Assembly: GCA_963764805.1 (NCBI GenBank)
Contig: CAVXUB010000006.1
Coordinates: 124,001 to 188,000 of the forward strand
From: CAVXUB01 sp963764805
Lineage (GTDB): Bacteria; Actinomycetota; Acidimicrobiia; Acidimicrobiales; Bog-793
Direction of reading: 5' to 3'
Length of the DNA: 64,000 nucleotides
How positions within the stretch are numbered: position 1 is the stretch's first letter; each line of letters starts with the position of its first letter. The notes below the pieces were generated by a model. The model saw nothing but the letters and a program-made list of their open reading frames with translations. It did not search any database and was not told the DNA's origin. The position numbers were made by a program, and so were the translations under genes. Positions 55,628-64,000 of the stretch are shown in pieces.

Positions 55628-58039
55628 CTAGCGCCGGCGTGCGGCCTCGGCGAGATGTTCCCAGTTTCGCAAGCGCTTCTCGCGCTCCCGCACGAACCGC
55701 TCTATCGCCGCCAGGATGTGCTCGCCGCTGAGGTGCGCCTCGTCGATGACCTCGTCGACGCTGCCGCCCGTCCGCCAGCGGTCGTCCCAGTCCGACGAGA
55801 GCGAGTATTCGCGGACCAGCGGGCCGCCGGCCCACTGGTGCATCAGCGCGAACCCGCCGTTGGTGATCACCATCGCGTCCAGCGCGTCGAGCGGCTCGAG
55901 CACGCTCTCCCGGTAGGACTCGTCCTGGAGGTCGAACAGCTGGCGACTCACGGCTACTACCACCTTCACGTTCAGGCCTGCGCTGTCGAGCTCGCCGAGC
56001 TTCTGCACGAGGTTGTTCACCGGCATCGTCCCGCGGATGATGACCGTCCCGCCCTTCGGCTGGTCCTCGCGAAACGCCCGCAGGACATAGGCGCCGCCGG
56101 CGGCGGAGAAATGCGACGGGATGCCGAGCGCCTGGCGGTCGGGGATCTCCACCGCCGGCCTCGTCAGGTGGAGCGCGACGATGGGAGCCTTCTGCGACAG
56201 GGCCGCGGCCAGCACGACCGGCACCTCGTTGTACTCCCACGGGTGGAGGTCGATCACCATCCCATCGGGGAACAGCTGGGTGACCCCGGGTGCGAAGACG
56301 CCGAAGTGCGTGCGTGAGTCCTCGGCCGTCTCCGGCCCGGAGTGGCCCGCCACCCAGAGCACCTTGCCAACCCGGAGGTCGCAGTCCTCGGCCAGCTGGC
56401 TGAACAACCGCATCGGGCCGTACTTCAGGTAGGAGAAGGCTCCGTAGGTCGAGCAGGCACCCCAGAAGCCGTCGAAATCCTTGAAGGGGTCGTCGGCCAG
56501 GTTGACGCTCGCAAGGCCGGTGACCAGGCCGGCGTTCCCGAACTCGGTGATCTCGGTCGGCAGCAGGGCGCCCGTCGGGTTGCTGTCTCGTTCGTACCAG
56601 CCCCAGCCCGGCATATCCCCCGAGTCTGCGCCGAACCCGCCGATGTTGGTCGAGTCGGCCAGATCGGCCGAACAGGCGATGAAGAGCGGCCTGCCGTATT
56701 CCTTTTTCGCAACTGCGTTGACGTGCGCTCCCCAGGCGGCGAGACCGGCACGGTTGGCCGCCTTCTCCCCGGGCTTCTTCCACATCTCGGCGGGGTAGGT
56801 CTCGGCGTCGAGGACGCGGGGGTCGGAGAACAGGGCTGTGGAGCCGGCGCGGAAGCGGCCCGTGGCGACTGAGCCGGGGACGCTCTCGCCGAGCTCCACC
56901 AAGCGGTCGGCGAGCCATTCGAGGACGTCCTGATTGCGGTGCAGGACGCTGAGGGCGATCCTCAGGTTCGCCTCCGCCTGAGCCTGGCGGGCGGCGGCTC
57001 CGTCAGGAGCAGGTTCGTCGACACCCTCGTACTCGACTCCGTGGCGTTCCATGAACTCCTTGCGCACGGCCCAGAACTCTTCTGCGTTCATCGGCCAAGG
57101 CGTGCCATGGCTCTTGTAGTCGTACTTGCCGTACCCCCTGCCTTTGCGGGTCCTGAACCAGGCCATCGTCGGGAGCCGGTGCGGGTTCTCGCCGTGAGCC
57201 GCTTCGAGCACGACCTCGGTCACCGGCGCCCACTCCATGCCGAGCTCGGTGCCGACGACGCGCCACCCGTAGGGGGCGAACCAGTCGATCGGGGATCCGT
57301 GCACCACGCTCGAAGCGGGCCGCGGGTCGATCCCGTAGTCGTTCCAGTCGATCATGAATACGAGGTTGGAGAGCCCGAGGCCCCAAGCGGTGTTCTTCGC
57401 CTCGTGCGCCCCTCCGGGGGTGAGGCCGCCTTCCCCTTCGAACGTGAAGACCTTCACCTCCTCGGCACCTGCCAACCTGAGCGCCAGCGCCTCACCCGCT
57501 GCGGGAGCCACGCCGTGCCCGGACGGTCCGGTGTTGTACTTGAGGAAGAGGGTCTTGCCCGCCATCTCGGCGTGTCCCGGCAACCCGCCGTGGCGACGGA
57601 GGCCGGGCAGCGACTCCCAGGTCAGGGCGAAGCGCCCGTCGTGCGGGAAGCTGTACTCCGTTTGGCCGGTCTGGTGATGGCGCTCGCGCAGGGCCTCGTT
57701 GAGGACGGCGAGTGTCGAGTACACGAGAGGGACCGTGTGACCGGCTGCCAGGACGAAACGGTCGGCGAAGGGCAGCCACGGGCGCCGCAGGTCCCACCGC
57801 ATGGCTCCCGAGAGGAGCAGCGACACGAGCATGTGCACCTTCGAGCGGGAGCCGCCGGGATGGCCGCTCTGGCGGTAGTTGAGCGAGAGGTCGATGCACT
57901 CGTCGATGAGCTCCTTGACCAACTCGTAGTTCTCGAACTGCTTGCTCGACTCCTGGTAGAGCTGCTTGTCCAGTCCTGCTGTCGAGTCGGGCCCATCTGC
58001 GGGCACCGACGCCACCTCCTCGTGGGCAAGTTTCGACAC
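55628..58039 (-). CDS. Transketolase-like thiamine diphosphate enzyme
   Basis: About 803 residues, longer than classical transketolase (~670). The ThDP-binding part has GHPGGSRSKVHML, FTFEGEGGLTPGGAHEAKN and MIDWNDYGID, with GEG in place of GDG; the pyrimidine domain has GGFGADSGDMPGWG and TEITEFGNAGLVTGLAS with the catalytic-type Glu. The C-terminal domain includes VNNLVQKLGELD and VAVSRQLFDLQ. GTG 58039 follows a GAGAGG ribosome site. It could be a true transketolase or a phosphoketolase/2-oxoacid-like relative; the substrate is uncertain. Confidence 0.82.
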   Translation of the reverse strand: MSKLAHEEVASVPADGPDSTAGLDKQLYQESSKQFENYELVKELIDECIDLSLNYRQSGHPGGSRSKVHMLVSLLLSGAMRWDLRRPWLPFADRFVLAAGHTVPLVYSTLAVLNEALRERHHQTGQTEYSFPHDGRFALTWESLPGLRRHGGLPGHAEMAGKTLFLKYNTGPSGHGVAPAAGEALALRLAGAEEVKVFTFEGEGGLTPGGAHEAKNTAWGLGLSNLVFMIDWNDYGIDPRPASSVVHGSPIDWFAPYGWRVVGTELGMEWAPVTEVVLEAAHGENPHRLPTMAWFRTRKGRGYGKYDYKSHGTPWPMNAEEFWAVRKEFMERHGVEYEGVDEPAPDGAAARQAQAEANLRIALSVLHRNQDVLEWLADRLVELGESVPGSVATGRFRAGSTALFSDPRVLDAETYPAEMWKKPGEKAANRAGLAAWGAHVNAVAKKEYGRPLFIACSADLADSTNIGGFGADSGDMPGWGWYERDSNPTGALLPTEITEFGNAGLVTGLASVNLADDPFKDFDGFWGACSTYGAFSYLKYGPMRLFSQLAEDCDLRVGKVLWVAGHSGPETAEDSRTHFGVFAPGVTQLFPDGMVIDLHPWEYNEVPVVLAAALSQKAPIVALHLTRPAVEIPDRQALGIPSHFSAAGGAYVLRAFREDQPKGGTVIIRGTMPVNNLVQKLGELDSAGLNVKVVVAVSRQLFDLQDESYRESVLEPLDALDAMVITNGGFALMHQWAGGPLVREYSLSSDWDDRWRTGGSVDEVIDEAHLSGEHILAAIERFVREREKRLRNWEHLAEAARRR

Positions 58040-58168
58040 GTCACACCTCTCGGTTCCGGGCTGGTCATCCCTGTCGCCGGCGCCGTGCCCGGCCACCTAC
58101 CAACGTAACCTTTGCCTGGGTCGGCCACGGATTGGCCCCTGGGGCTGGCGCCGGGGCCGGCATCTACG

Positions 58169-58174
58169 TACGGT
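58169..58174 (+). promoter_or_regulatory. TACGGT -10 box, 6 nt before the aminotransferase ATG
   Basis: TACGGT is followed by CTAGGC and ATG 58181 with no ribosome site, consistent with a leaderless transcript. The same hexamer precedes the PfkB gene. Confidence 0.45.
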
Positions 58175-58180
58175 CTAGGC

Positions 58181-59347
58181 ATGGAGATCGCGCCATCAAT
58201 CGGGCGACTCGGCACCGAATCCGCCTTCGCCGTGCTCGCCCAGGCGCGGGCGCTGGAGGCCGAGGGTCGCCGCATCGTCCATCTCGAGATCGGTGAACCC
58301 GACTTCGACACTCCCGCCCACATCGTGGAGGCGGCCGTCGAAGGGCTGCGCAGCGGGCACACGCACTACGTCCCGGCACAAGGGACCCTGGAGCTACGTG
58401 AGGCCGTCAGCGCCTTCCTGGAGAAGAGGGGGAGGCTCACCGCCCCGGCCGACCGGGTCGTGGTGACCCCCGGCGCCAAGCCCATCATGTTCTTCACCAT
58501 CCTGGCGCTCTGCGGGCCTGGTGACGAGGTGCTGTATCCCGACCCGGGATTCCCGATGTACGAGTCGATCGCCGCCTTCGCCGGCGCCGTCCCCGTGCCG
58601 GTGCCGCTGCGGGAGGAGAACGCGTTCAGGATCGACCCGGCCGAGATCGAGAGCCTCATCACCCCGCGCACCAAGCTGCTCGTCCTCAACTCGCCGCACA
58701 ACCCCTGCGGCAGCGCGCTCACGAGACAGGATTGCGAGGCGATCGCCGAGGTGGCGATGCGTCACGACCTGACCGTCCTCTCCGACGAGGTCTACTGGGC
58801 CATCCGCTACGAGGGTGAGCACACCAGCATCCTCGACATCGAGGGAATGGACGAGCGGGTGGTGCTCCTCGACGGTTGGTCGAAGACGTTCGCGATGACG
58901 GGCTGGCGCCTCGGCTTCGGGGTCTTCCCGCGCCCGCTCGTCGAGCCGGTGACCCGCCTCGTAATCAACTCCGTCTCGTGCACCTCTGCCTTCAGCCAGG
59001 ACGCGGCGCGTGCGGCTCTGGAAGGGCCGTGGGAGCCGGTCGACGAGATGGTGGCGGAGTTTCGAGCTCGCCGGGACGTGATCGTCGAAGGGCTCAACTC
59101 GATCCCCGGCATCTCCTGCGTCGAACCCGCCGGTGCGTTCTACGTCTTCCCGAACGTCAAGGCTCTCGGGATGTCGTCGCTGAGCCTGCAGCAGCGGATC
59201 CTCGACGAGGCAGGCGTGGCGTGCCTGGCCGGCACGGCCTTCGGCCGGCAGGGGGAGGGGTACCTGCGGCTCTCCTACGCCAACTCGCTCGGCGAGATCC
59301 GCCACGCGCTGGAGGCGATCTCGGCGACGGTTGCCGCCTTTGGCTGA
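58181..59347 (+). CDS. PLP-dependent class I/II aminotransferase
   Basis: A 388-residue aspartate-aminotransferase-fold enzyme. HLEIGEPDFDTPAHI opens the fold; VVTPGAKPIMFFTI, LNSPHNPCGSAL, VLSDEVYWAIRYEG, and LLDGWSKTFAMTGWRLGF with the PLP lysine follow; RLSYANSLGEIRHALE contains the carboxylate-binding Arg. Complete and intact. The substrate pair is not determinable. Divergent from the transketolase-like gene; convergent with the PNGase gene across a strong hairpin. Confidence 0.93.
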   Translation: MEIAPSIGRLGTESAFAVLAQARALEAEGRRIVHLEIGEPDFDTPAHIVEAAVEGLRSGHTHYVPAQGTLELREAVSAFLEKRGRLTAPADRVVVTPGAKPIMFFTILALCGPGDEVLYPDPGFPMYESIAAFAGAVPVPVPLREENAFRIDPAEIESLITPRTKLLVLNSPHNPCGSALTRQDCEAIAEVAMRHDLTVLSDEVYWAIRYEGEHTSILDIEGMDERVVLLDGWSKTFAMTGWRLGFGVFPRPLVEPVTRLVINSVSCTSAFSQDAARAALEGPWEPVDEMVAEFRARRDVIVEGLNSIPGISCVEPAGAFYVFPNVKALGMSSLSLQQRILDEAGVACLAGTAFGRQGEGYLRLSYANSLGEIRHALEAISATVAAFG

Positions 59348-59371
59348 GGTCCGCTGGCTTGGGGAGGCCGG

Positions 59372-59425
59372 CAATCGTAAGGGGAGAACTGTCCGCTATA
59401 GATGTAGTTTCTCCCCTTACGATTG
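59372..59425. terminator. 17-bp perfect stem with 20-nt loop between convergent genes
   Basis: CAATCGTAAGGGGAGAA pairs exactly with TTCTCCCCTTACGATTG. It lies in the 98-bp gap between the aminotransferase and the PNGase A-like gene, so bidirectional termination is likely. The large AT-richer loop is unusual for a simple terminator. Confidence 0.65.
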
Positions 59426-59445
59426 GCCGACCGCCGGTGGCGGAC

Positions 59446-61260
59446 CTAGAAGCGGAGGTCCTGTAGCACCTGTCCCCCACGGGTGACGATCGTCCGCTCG
59501 TAGAGCTGCGGCGCCACGCCCGTCGTCCGCCAGGTGATGGTCCCCGTCGTGTCGCCGTTCGTGATCGTGGCGGCGCTGTTGTCCTCCTCCAGGGCGCCGT
59601 AGCCGACGACGCTCTCGAGGAGGCTGGAGCCGAAGGGGAGCCCTCCTCCGCCCTGCCCGGCCAGATCGGTCAGCTGCTGGTCGACCGTGGCGGGGAGGAA
59701 GAAGTCCGACCCGTCGCTGCTCTGCAGGTAGCCGTTCGGCGCGTCGATCGTCCAGCTCGAGCGGTCGTTCCGCAGCGAAACGCTCGGCCCGACGATCGTC
59801 TCGGAGGACGTCTGCACCTCCTGGCCGTGCACCCACTGGTAGCACGGGCCGGAGCAGCTGGGGTTGATGTACGACTGGTCGTCGCCGAACTCGAGGGACT
59901 GCCGAAGCGTGTCGGTCCAGCTGCGCCCGTCGACGACCACCGAACCCGAGATCTGGTAGTGCTTGCTCGCCACCTCGCTCGTCACCGGCTGGTTCGAGGA
60001 GCCGAGCGCGTCGGCCGTCGTGACCGTGGAGGTGGTGGGGAAGGCGAGCGAGTCGCTGTTCACCCTGCCGGACGTGGGACGCGACGCCGTGGTCAGCAGC
60101 AGGCTGCCACCGGCCAGCCAGTAGCCGGCATTGCCCGCGACCGTGATCGTCACCGTGTGGGTCCCGCCGAGGACGCCGGCGAAGGGCGTGAGGTCGAGAC
60201 GGTAGGTGGGGATGTCGAGCGTGTGGACCCCCGTCAGCGGACGCCAGATCAGCGGGTTGACCCCGCCCGTGTACACGTACGGGAACGGCCACACGACCCC
60301 GGCCGGCTTGTTGTCGATCGAGACCTCGATCTCACGGAACGCGGGTACGAGCGACCACCAGAACTCGTCCGTCGACTGGCCGATGGCATAGAGGTCGAGC
60401 GTGGCGGTGGTGACGTCGTGCGGCAGGGTGACTGTCGCAGTCTCGCTCTGGCCGCTTCCGATGGTTGTGAGGGTGTTCGACGCACCCTGCGGGAGCAGGG
60501 GGACGACGCTCGACGGCACGCCCGGCGACGTCGCAGGGGAGGCGGGACCCGTCTCGTTGATCGCGTCGCCGGCGAGCGCCGGATTGGAGAGCCCAGCGGT
60601 GTGCGGCGGGCGGAAGCTGCCGGCGGCCGGGTAGAAGAGCAGCCGTGCGGTGATCGTCGGGATCCCCGTGTCGACGCTCGACAGGTAGTTGTCGACGTAT
60701 GTTGAGAAGGTGCGTGTCCCGCTGAGCAGCGGCATGTAGCCGGTCACGTCCCTCTCGGCGTGCCAGGTGATGCCTTGCGGAGTGGGCTCCGGCGTCACGC
60801 CGAGGAAGATCTCGGTCGGCCCGTCGAAGATCTCGCAGAGCCGGTCGTACTGGCGGCCGGATTCGGTGCCGGTGACCTGCAGGACGACTTCGGCGAAGTT
60901 GCCTTTCGGCAGGCTCACCGTGTTCACGACCGGAGGCGGCCCGTTGCCGAAAGCGGCATCCTTGGCGATCGTCACGACGACCGGGCGCGAGGGGGGCACC
61001 TGCAGCGGAGGGTCGAGCGTCATCGGATTGGCGGTGCTCGAGAACTCGGCCGGCGCAGGAGCGCCGTTCGCCGCTCCCGGGGCCGGTGCCGGCGCCCGTC
61101 CGGCTGCGCCCGGTGGCACAACCCGTCGTGCATGACCTCGTGAAGGCGCTGTGCTACCGGAGACAGCGGTTGCGGCGGCGGCCGAACCGATCAAGAGCGC
61201 CAGTGCTCCGGCGACTGAAGCCGCCCAGCGCGCCTGGCGGGAGTGGGGAAGGTTACGCAT
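59446..61260 (-). CDS. Secreted peptide-N-glycanase A (PNGase A)-like protein
   Basis: 604 residues with a clear signal peptide (WAASVAGALALLIGSAAAA) and a Pro/Ala linker. The conserved domain matches the plant/fungal-type PNGase A family: VVLQVTGTESGRQYDRL, EIFLGVTPEPTPQGITW, STDEFWWSLVPAFREIEVS, AGVVWPFPYVYTGGVNPLIW and GYWLAGGSLLL. Such enzymes remove N-glycans from glycopeptides, or the bacterial homologues may act on other glycosides. ATG 61260 has a GGAGG site. The frame is intact. Confidence 0.83.
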   Translation of the reverse strand: MRNLPHSRQARWAASVAGALALLIGSAAAATAVSGSTAPSRGHARRVVPPGAAGRAPAPAPGAANGAPAPAEFSSTANPMTLDPPLQVPPSRPVVVTIAKDAAFGNGPPPVVNTVSLPKGNFAEVVLQVTGTESGRQYDRLCEIFDGPTEIFLGVTPEPTPQGITWHAERDVTGYMPLLSGTRTFSTYVDNYLSSVDTGIPTITARLLFYPAAGSFRPPHTAGLSNPALAGDAINETGPASPATSPGVPSSVVPLLPQGASNTLTTIGSGQSETATVTLPHDVTTATLDLYAIGQSTDEFWWSLVPAFREIEVSIDNKPAGVVWPFPYVYTGGVNPLIWRPLTGVHTLDIPTYRLDLTPFAGVLGGTHTVTITVAGNAGYWLAGGSLLLTTASRPTSGRVNSDSLAFPTTSTVTTADALGSSNQPVTSEVASKHYQISGSVVVDGRSWTDTLRQSLEFGDDQSYINPSCSGPCYQWVHGQEVQTSSETIVGPSVSLRNDRSSWTIDAPNGYLQSSDGSDFFLPATVDQQLTDLAGQGGGGLPFGSSLLESVVGYGALEEDNSAATITNGDTTGTITWRTTGVAPQLYERTIVTRGGQVLQDLRF

Positions 61261-61474
61261 GCATACCTCCGTGCCAGTTGTCAGGCCCTGTTTCGCGTCG
61301 GGCCTCGCACGAAACTCTCACGCCACCGATGGCGTGGAGCCGGCCCCTTCGGGCCCGAAGTCGATCGTTGCACCGGAGCCTGCTGGGCGGGCCGCGCTCG
61401 CCGGTCCCGGGGATCGCCGCCACGCTCCGCTCAGCTCGGCTCACCGCTCGGCCACTAATGGGCGCCGCCGTCGT

Positions 61475-61693
61475 TCAACGATCGGCGGGTGTGATCTCCT
61501 TGGCGATGCGGACGGCCTCGGCGGGATCGACGCCGGCCATTGCCGCCAGCCAGCACACGATCGGGGCGGCGGTGCGCTCCGAGGCGTGGGCGGCGATCCC
61601 GGCGAGCTCCAGCAGCCGATCGACCTGCTCGACCGTCGGCGCCTCTGCGCCTACCTCTGCTGCGAAGCCAGCCAGCCACTCGTCGCGGGTCAC
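61475..61693 (-). CDS. DUF6457-like small protein
   Basis: About 72 residues: TRDEWLAGFAAEVG, VEQVDRLLELAGIAAHASER, TAAPIVCWLAAMAGVD, then an EAVRIAKEI helix. This matches the short helical actinobacterial family often found near molybdenum-cofactor genes; none are seen here. GTG 61693 is chosen at the conserved start. The gap 61261-61474 contains the PNGase promoter region and no other gene. Confidence 0.65.
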   Translation of the reverse strand: MTRDEWLAGFAAEVGAEAPTVEQVDRLLELAGIAAHASERTAAPIVCWLAAMAGVDPAEAVRIAKEITPADR

Positions 61694-61807
61694 TGGCGGG
61701 TGGTTTGCCCGATTCTCATGTGCAGCAACCAACGCTCCACGTTGATTGCTGCACACGAGATCGATCCCGACGCCCGTCCGGCGAGCGTCGGACAAGTGCT
61801 GCCCTGA

Positions 61808-63211
61808 TCAGTTCGAGCTGTTGCTGAGGAACACGTAGCTGATCTTGCCCGACTGTGACTGGAGGGCGAGGGCGTAGCAGTTGTTCATGCTCGGGCACGA
61901 GACTCCCTGTACCGCGGAGATCCCAGCAGGGAGGATGGCCTGCTGCCAGGTCTGCCCTTGATCCGTCGATACGGCCAGCATGCTCCCAGAATCTCCGGCT
62001 GGGAACGAAGGCTGGGTCGTTCCGCCCGATGTCCAGCAGTCGTCGCTGCTCGAGCAGGAGAGCCCGGTCAGCTGCGACTGCGGAAGTCCGCTCGAGGACA
62101 CGAGACTCCAGCTCTGGCCCCCGTCTGTGGAATGGAGGATCGTCGAGGTGCCTGTGCCGCCCCCGAAGGAGACCATCAGGCAGTCGTTCGCCGCCGGGCA
62201 CGATATCGAGGGGATCCCGTACGTCCCTGTTGGGACGCTCGCGGACTGCCAGCTGGCGCCCCCGTCGGTGCTGTAGCCCACTGCGAGCGACTCACCCAAT
62301 GATCCAGGGACGAACCCGGCGACGATGCAGGTGCCGTCGCTCAGGCACTGGAGGGATGACGTGTTCAAGCCGCCCGCGATCTCGACCGTCACCGGAGTTG
62401 TCGATCCAGACCACGTGACGCCGCCGTCCGATGTCGTGAAGGAGCTCGATGCGGCAAGTCCCTGGGGAGACCCCACGGCGGTGCATCTCGTTGCCGATGT
62501 GCAATCGAGGGCTCCGATGGCCTGCACCGAGGGATCGCGATAGCCATCCGAGTCGAGCTGCGAGGGTCCTGGGTGACTGGACCAGGTCTGCCCGCCGTCG
62601 CTCGTCTCGAGGAAGACTGCCTGGCCTGAGGTTTCCACCCCCAAGATGCCGCACGTGCTCGCATCGACGCACGACATCGAGCTGTGGGTGCCGAGCTGCG
62701 CCGGCAGGTTGACATCGCTCCAGCTATGCCCGCCGTCGGTGGTCACGAGGAGCTGCCCGGGGTCCGATCCGTCGATCTTGGAGCCGAGCGCGTAGCAAGT
62801 CGTCGTGGAGGCACACTGCATCTGGAAGTTCGCATTCGGCTGGACGGTCCCGAGTGGGTGCCACGGCCCGCTGACGTCCCCGACCAGCCGCCAGCGCAGC
62901 GACGGGTGACCTGCGTGACTCGCCTGGGCGGGGTGCGTGGGCGCGGTCGGCCCGGCCAACAGCGTCGCGCCCACCAGCGCCACGACGGCCATCAAGGCGC
63001 CTGCGGCGACGCCGAAACCGACGTGTCGCAGCCGCCTGTGGGCTCCGATCACACGACGCGTAGGGGCTGTGGCGAGCGATCCGGGCGGGTTCGAGTCGAG
63101 GATCCGCCGCAGGATCCGCTCGGTCTCGGCGCCGTCGATGATCTCAGTCGCGTGATCGAGAATCGCGGGACGGTTAGCGGTCAGGAGATCGAGTTCATTT
63201 CGAGCTGGCAT
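61808..63211 (-). CDS. Membrane-anchored BNR/YCF48-type propeller, putative anti-sigma factor
   Basis: About 467 residues. The cytosolic N-terminus (~75 residues, NELDLLTANRPAILDHATE) could bind sigma; one helix follows (VGFGVAAGALMAVVALVGATLL), then an outside propeller with BNR-like repeats (VTTDGGHSWSDVNL, ETSDGGQTWSSHPG, STDGGASWQSASVP, STDGGQSWSLVSS) and paired Cys in each blade. ATG 63211 has AAAGGAGG and lies one base after the sigma gene stop. Start region and pairing suggest it controls the ECF factor; no classical zinc anti-sigma motif is seen. Confidence 0.72.
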   Translation of the reverse strand: MPARNELDLLTANRPAILDHATEIIDGAETERILRRILDSNPPGSLATAPTRRVIGAHRRLRHVGFGVAAGALMAVVALVGATLLAGPTAPTHPAQASHAGHPSLRWRLVGDVSGPWHPLGTVQPNANFQMQCASTTTCYALGSKIDGSDPGQLLVTTDGGHSWSDVNLPAQLGTHSSMSCVDASTCGILGVETSGQAVFLETSDGGQTWSSHPGPSQLDSDGYRDPSVQAIGALDCTSATRCTAVGSPQGLAASSSFTTSDGGVTWSGSTTPVTVEIAGGLNTSSLQCLSDGTCIVAGFVPGSLGESLAVGYSTDGGASWQSASVPTGTYGIPSISCPAANDCLMVSFGGGTGTSTILHSTDGGQSWSLVSSSGLPQSQLTGLSCSSSDDCWTSGGTTQPSFPAGDSGSMLAVSTDQGQTWQQAILPAGISAVQGVSCPSMNNCYALALQSQSGKISYVFLSNSSN

Positions 63212-63212
63212 G

Positions 63213-63818
63213 TCAGTGTGCCTCCTTTGTTTGCAGGAACTCGGCGCGGCGGGAAGGATCGATCTCGCCCGGGCGACCGGCGATGGCCGGGCTACCGTCG
63301 GGGTCGTCGGCTTCCAACCGCGCCACAAAGCGCCGCCTCGCCCGATGCAGCCGCACGGAGAGGGCCCACCGGGTCAGACCGAGCACCTCGGCCGCCTGGT
63401 CCCGCGACAATCCGTCCCACGCCATGAGCCGCAGGACCTCCCTGTCGGGTCCTGAAAGTCCGCAAAAAGCGCTCAGCACCGACTGCCGTTCGGTGACCTG
63501 CTCGCCTGGGTCGCAGACAGCCTCATCGTCGGCCACATGTGCGAGCCGCGCGCCGAGAGCGAGGCGCCTTGCATCGCCACGAGAATGTGTAGAGATCACC
63601 TTGCGTGCGACGCCGAGCAACCAGGATGTCGGCTGGTCCGACATCTCGTCGAACCGACGCCAGGCGACGAGAAATGTCTCCGCCACGACGTCCTTTGCTT
63701 GCTCAGCCCTGACGCGGGCGAGGGCATAGCGCAGCACGACCTGCACGTGCTCTCGGTAGAAGGCCTCGAAACGCGCCCTGTCTTCTGCGCTCATCTCGCG
63801 TCGCGCTTTGTGCATCAC
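63213..63818 (-). CDS. ECF RNA polymerase sigma factor
   Basis: 201 residues. Region 2 is FEAFYREHVQVVLRYAL with DVVAETFLVAWRRF; region 4 is LSGPDREVLRLMAWDGLS with DQAAEVLGLTRWALSVRLHRARRRF. It recruits RNA polymerase to stress or envelope promoters. Two ATGs (63818, 63815) are possible. It forms an operon with the propeller protein downstream. The 63819-64000 end of the window shows no gene. Confidence 0.92.
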   Translation of the reverse strand: MMHKARREMSAEDRARFEAFYREHVQVVLRYALARVRAEQAKDVVAETFLVAWRRFDEMSDQPTSWLLGVARKVISTHSRGDARRLALGARLAHVADDEAVCDPGEQVTERQSVLSAFCGLSGPDREVLRLMAWDGLSRDQAAEVLGLTRWALSVRLHRARRRFVARLEADDPDGSPAIAGRPGEIDPSRRAEFLQTKEAH

Positions 63819-64000
63819 CTAGGAATGGCCGGCCCGGAGCGGAAATTACACGCCAAGATCGAAGCTCGCCGCCTCGCTGTCGAGCGGGTGGCCACGGCTT
63901 AGCATCGGTCCGACAGCGACGAGGGGCGAAGTCGACAAGGTGCCGTCAACAGCGGGTGAAGTGACAAGCGTGCCCCGGACCGCCCCCAAGCGCGTCCCCA

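Noticed and set aside
61151..61807. A plus-strand gene of about 218 codons
   Set aside because: It is antisense to the DUF6457 gene and the PNGase signal-peptide region and has no family resemblance.
1..64000. CRISPR arrays and insertion sequences
   Set aside because: No regularly spaced direct repeats with unique spacers, and no transposase-like protein was recognised on either strand. The tandem repeats seen are in-frame coding minisatellites.

Overview
The window looks like chromosomal DNA of a high-GC actinobacterium, most likely from the class Acidimicrobiia. The evidence is strong G/C bias at third codon positions, the tiny actinobacterial ribosomal proteins bS22 and bL37, AidB/FadE-type acyl-CoA dehydrogenases, a DUF6457 protein, GTG/TTG starts, start codons placed 6-8 bases after a TAnnnT -10 box (leaderless mRNAs), and a secreted protein ending in GYW(L/V)VASDGG(V/I)F-type repeats that I associate with Acidimicrobiia. 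The species cannot be named from this sequence.

Layout. 0-4.7 kb: end of an ABC exporter, CDF metal exporter, nucleotidyltransferase, NifU-like protein, GNAT acetyltransferase, small membrane protein. 4.7-9.0 kb: AidB-like acyl-CoA dehydrogenase, aldo/keto reductase and FadE-like acyl-CoA dehydrogenase. 9.1-15.1 kb: lipoprotein, a coupled glycosyltransferase/methyltransferase/toroid-protein operon, a second methyltransferase and a GDT1-family cation exporter. 15.2-20.7 kb: aminopeptidase N, PfkB kinase, an unknown protein, GDPD phosphodiesterase, bL37. 20.8-27.8 kb: housekeeping genes ychF, DUF192, rsmI, metG, tatD, rsmA, ispE, bS22 and tRNA-Gln(UUG).

27.9-35.5 kb is an accessory island. Two diverged copies of a ~190-bp repeat flank it, and the left copy lies 100 bp from tRNA-Gln. 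It carries a DsbA-like gene, an in-frame chimera of sulfide:quinone oxidoreductase and DsrE2, an AbiEi/AbiEii toxin-antitoxin pair, an SMC/Rad50-like zinc-hook ATPase coupled to a small HEPN-like protein, and a DUF429 protein with a Cys-rich tail. The ATPase/HEPN-like pair is the best candidate for an undescribed, probably defensive, system.

35.5-41.1 kb is a divergent redox module: a ferric-reductase-like flavoprotein, an FMN-binding protein and its flavin transferase ApbE on the minus strand, and a two-component system plus a four-helix cytochrome-b-like protein on the plus strand. 41-52.9 kb carries a phosphodiester glycosidase with a broken inverted paralogue, a GAF/PP2C phosphatase, a CaCA exchanger, a large secreted repeat protein, an MFS transporter, an LLM flavin oxidoreductase, a RibD-like reductase and a DUF421 protein. 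52.9-55.6 kb holds a damaged MarR gene and a CLC channel gene with more than ten frameshifts. 55.6-64 kb: transketolase-like enzyme, aminotransferase, secreted PNGase A-like protein, DUF6457 protein, and an ECF sigma factor with a propeller-bearing putative anti-sigma partner.

Roughly twenty genes outside clc carry single-base frameshifts, including the essential metG. Most of these are therefore probably residual assembly errors. I list such genes as one CDS with the frameshift position and reserve 'pseudogene' for remnants and the heavily damaged clc.
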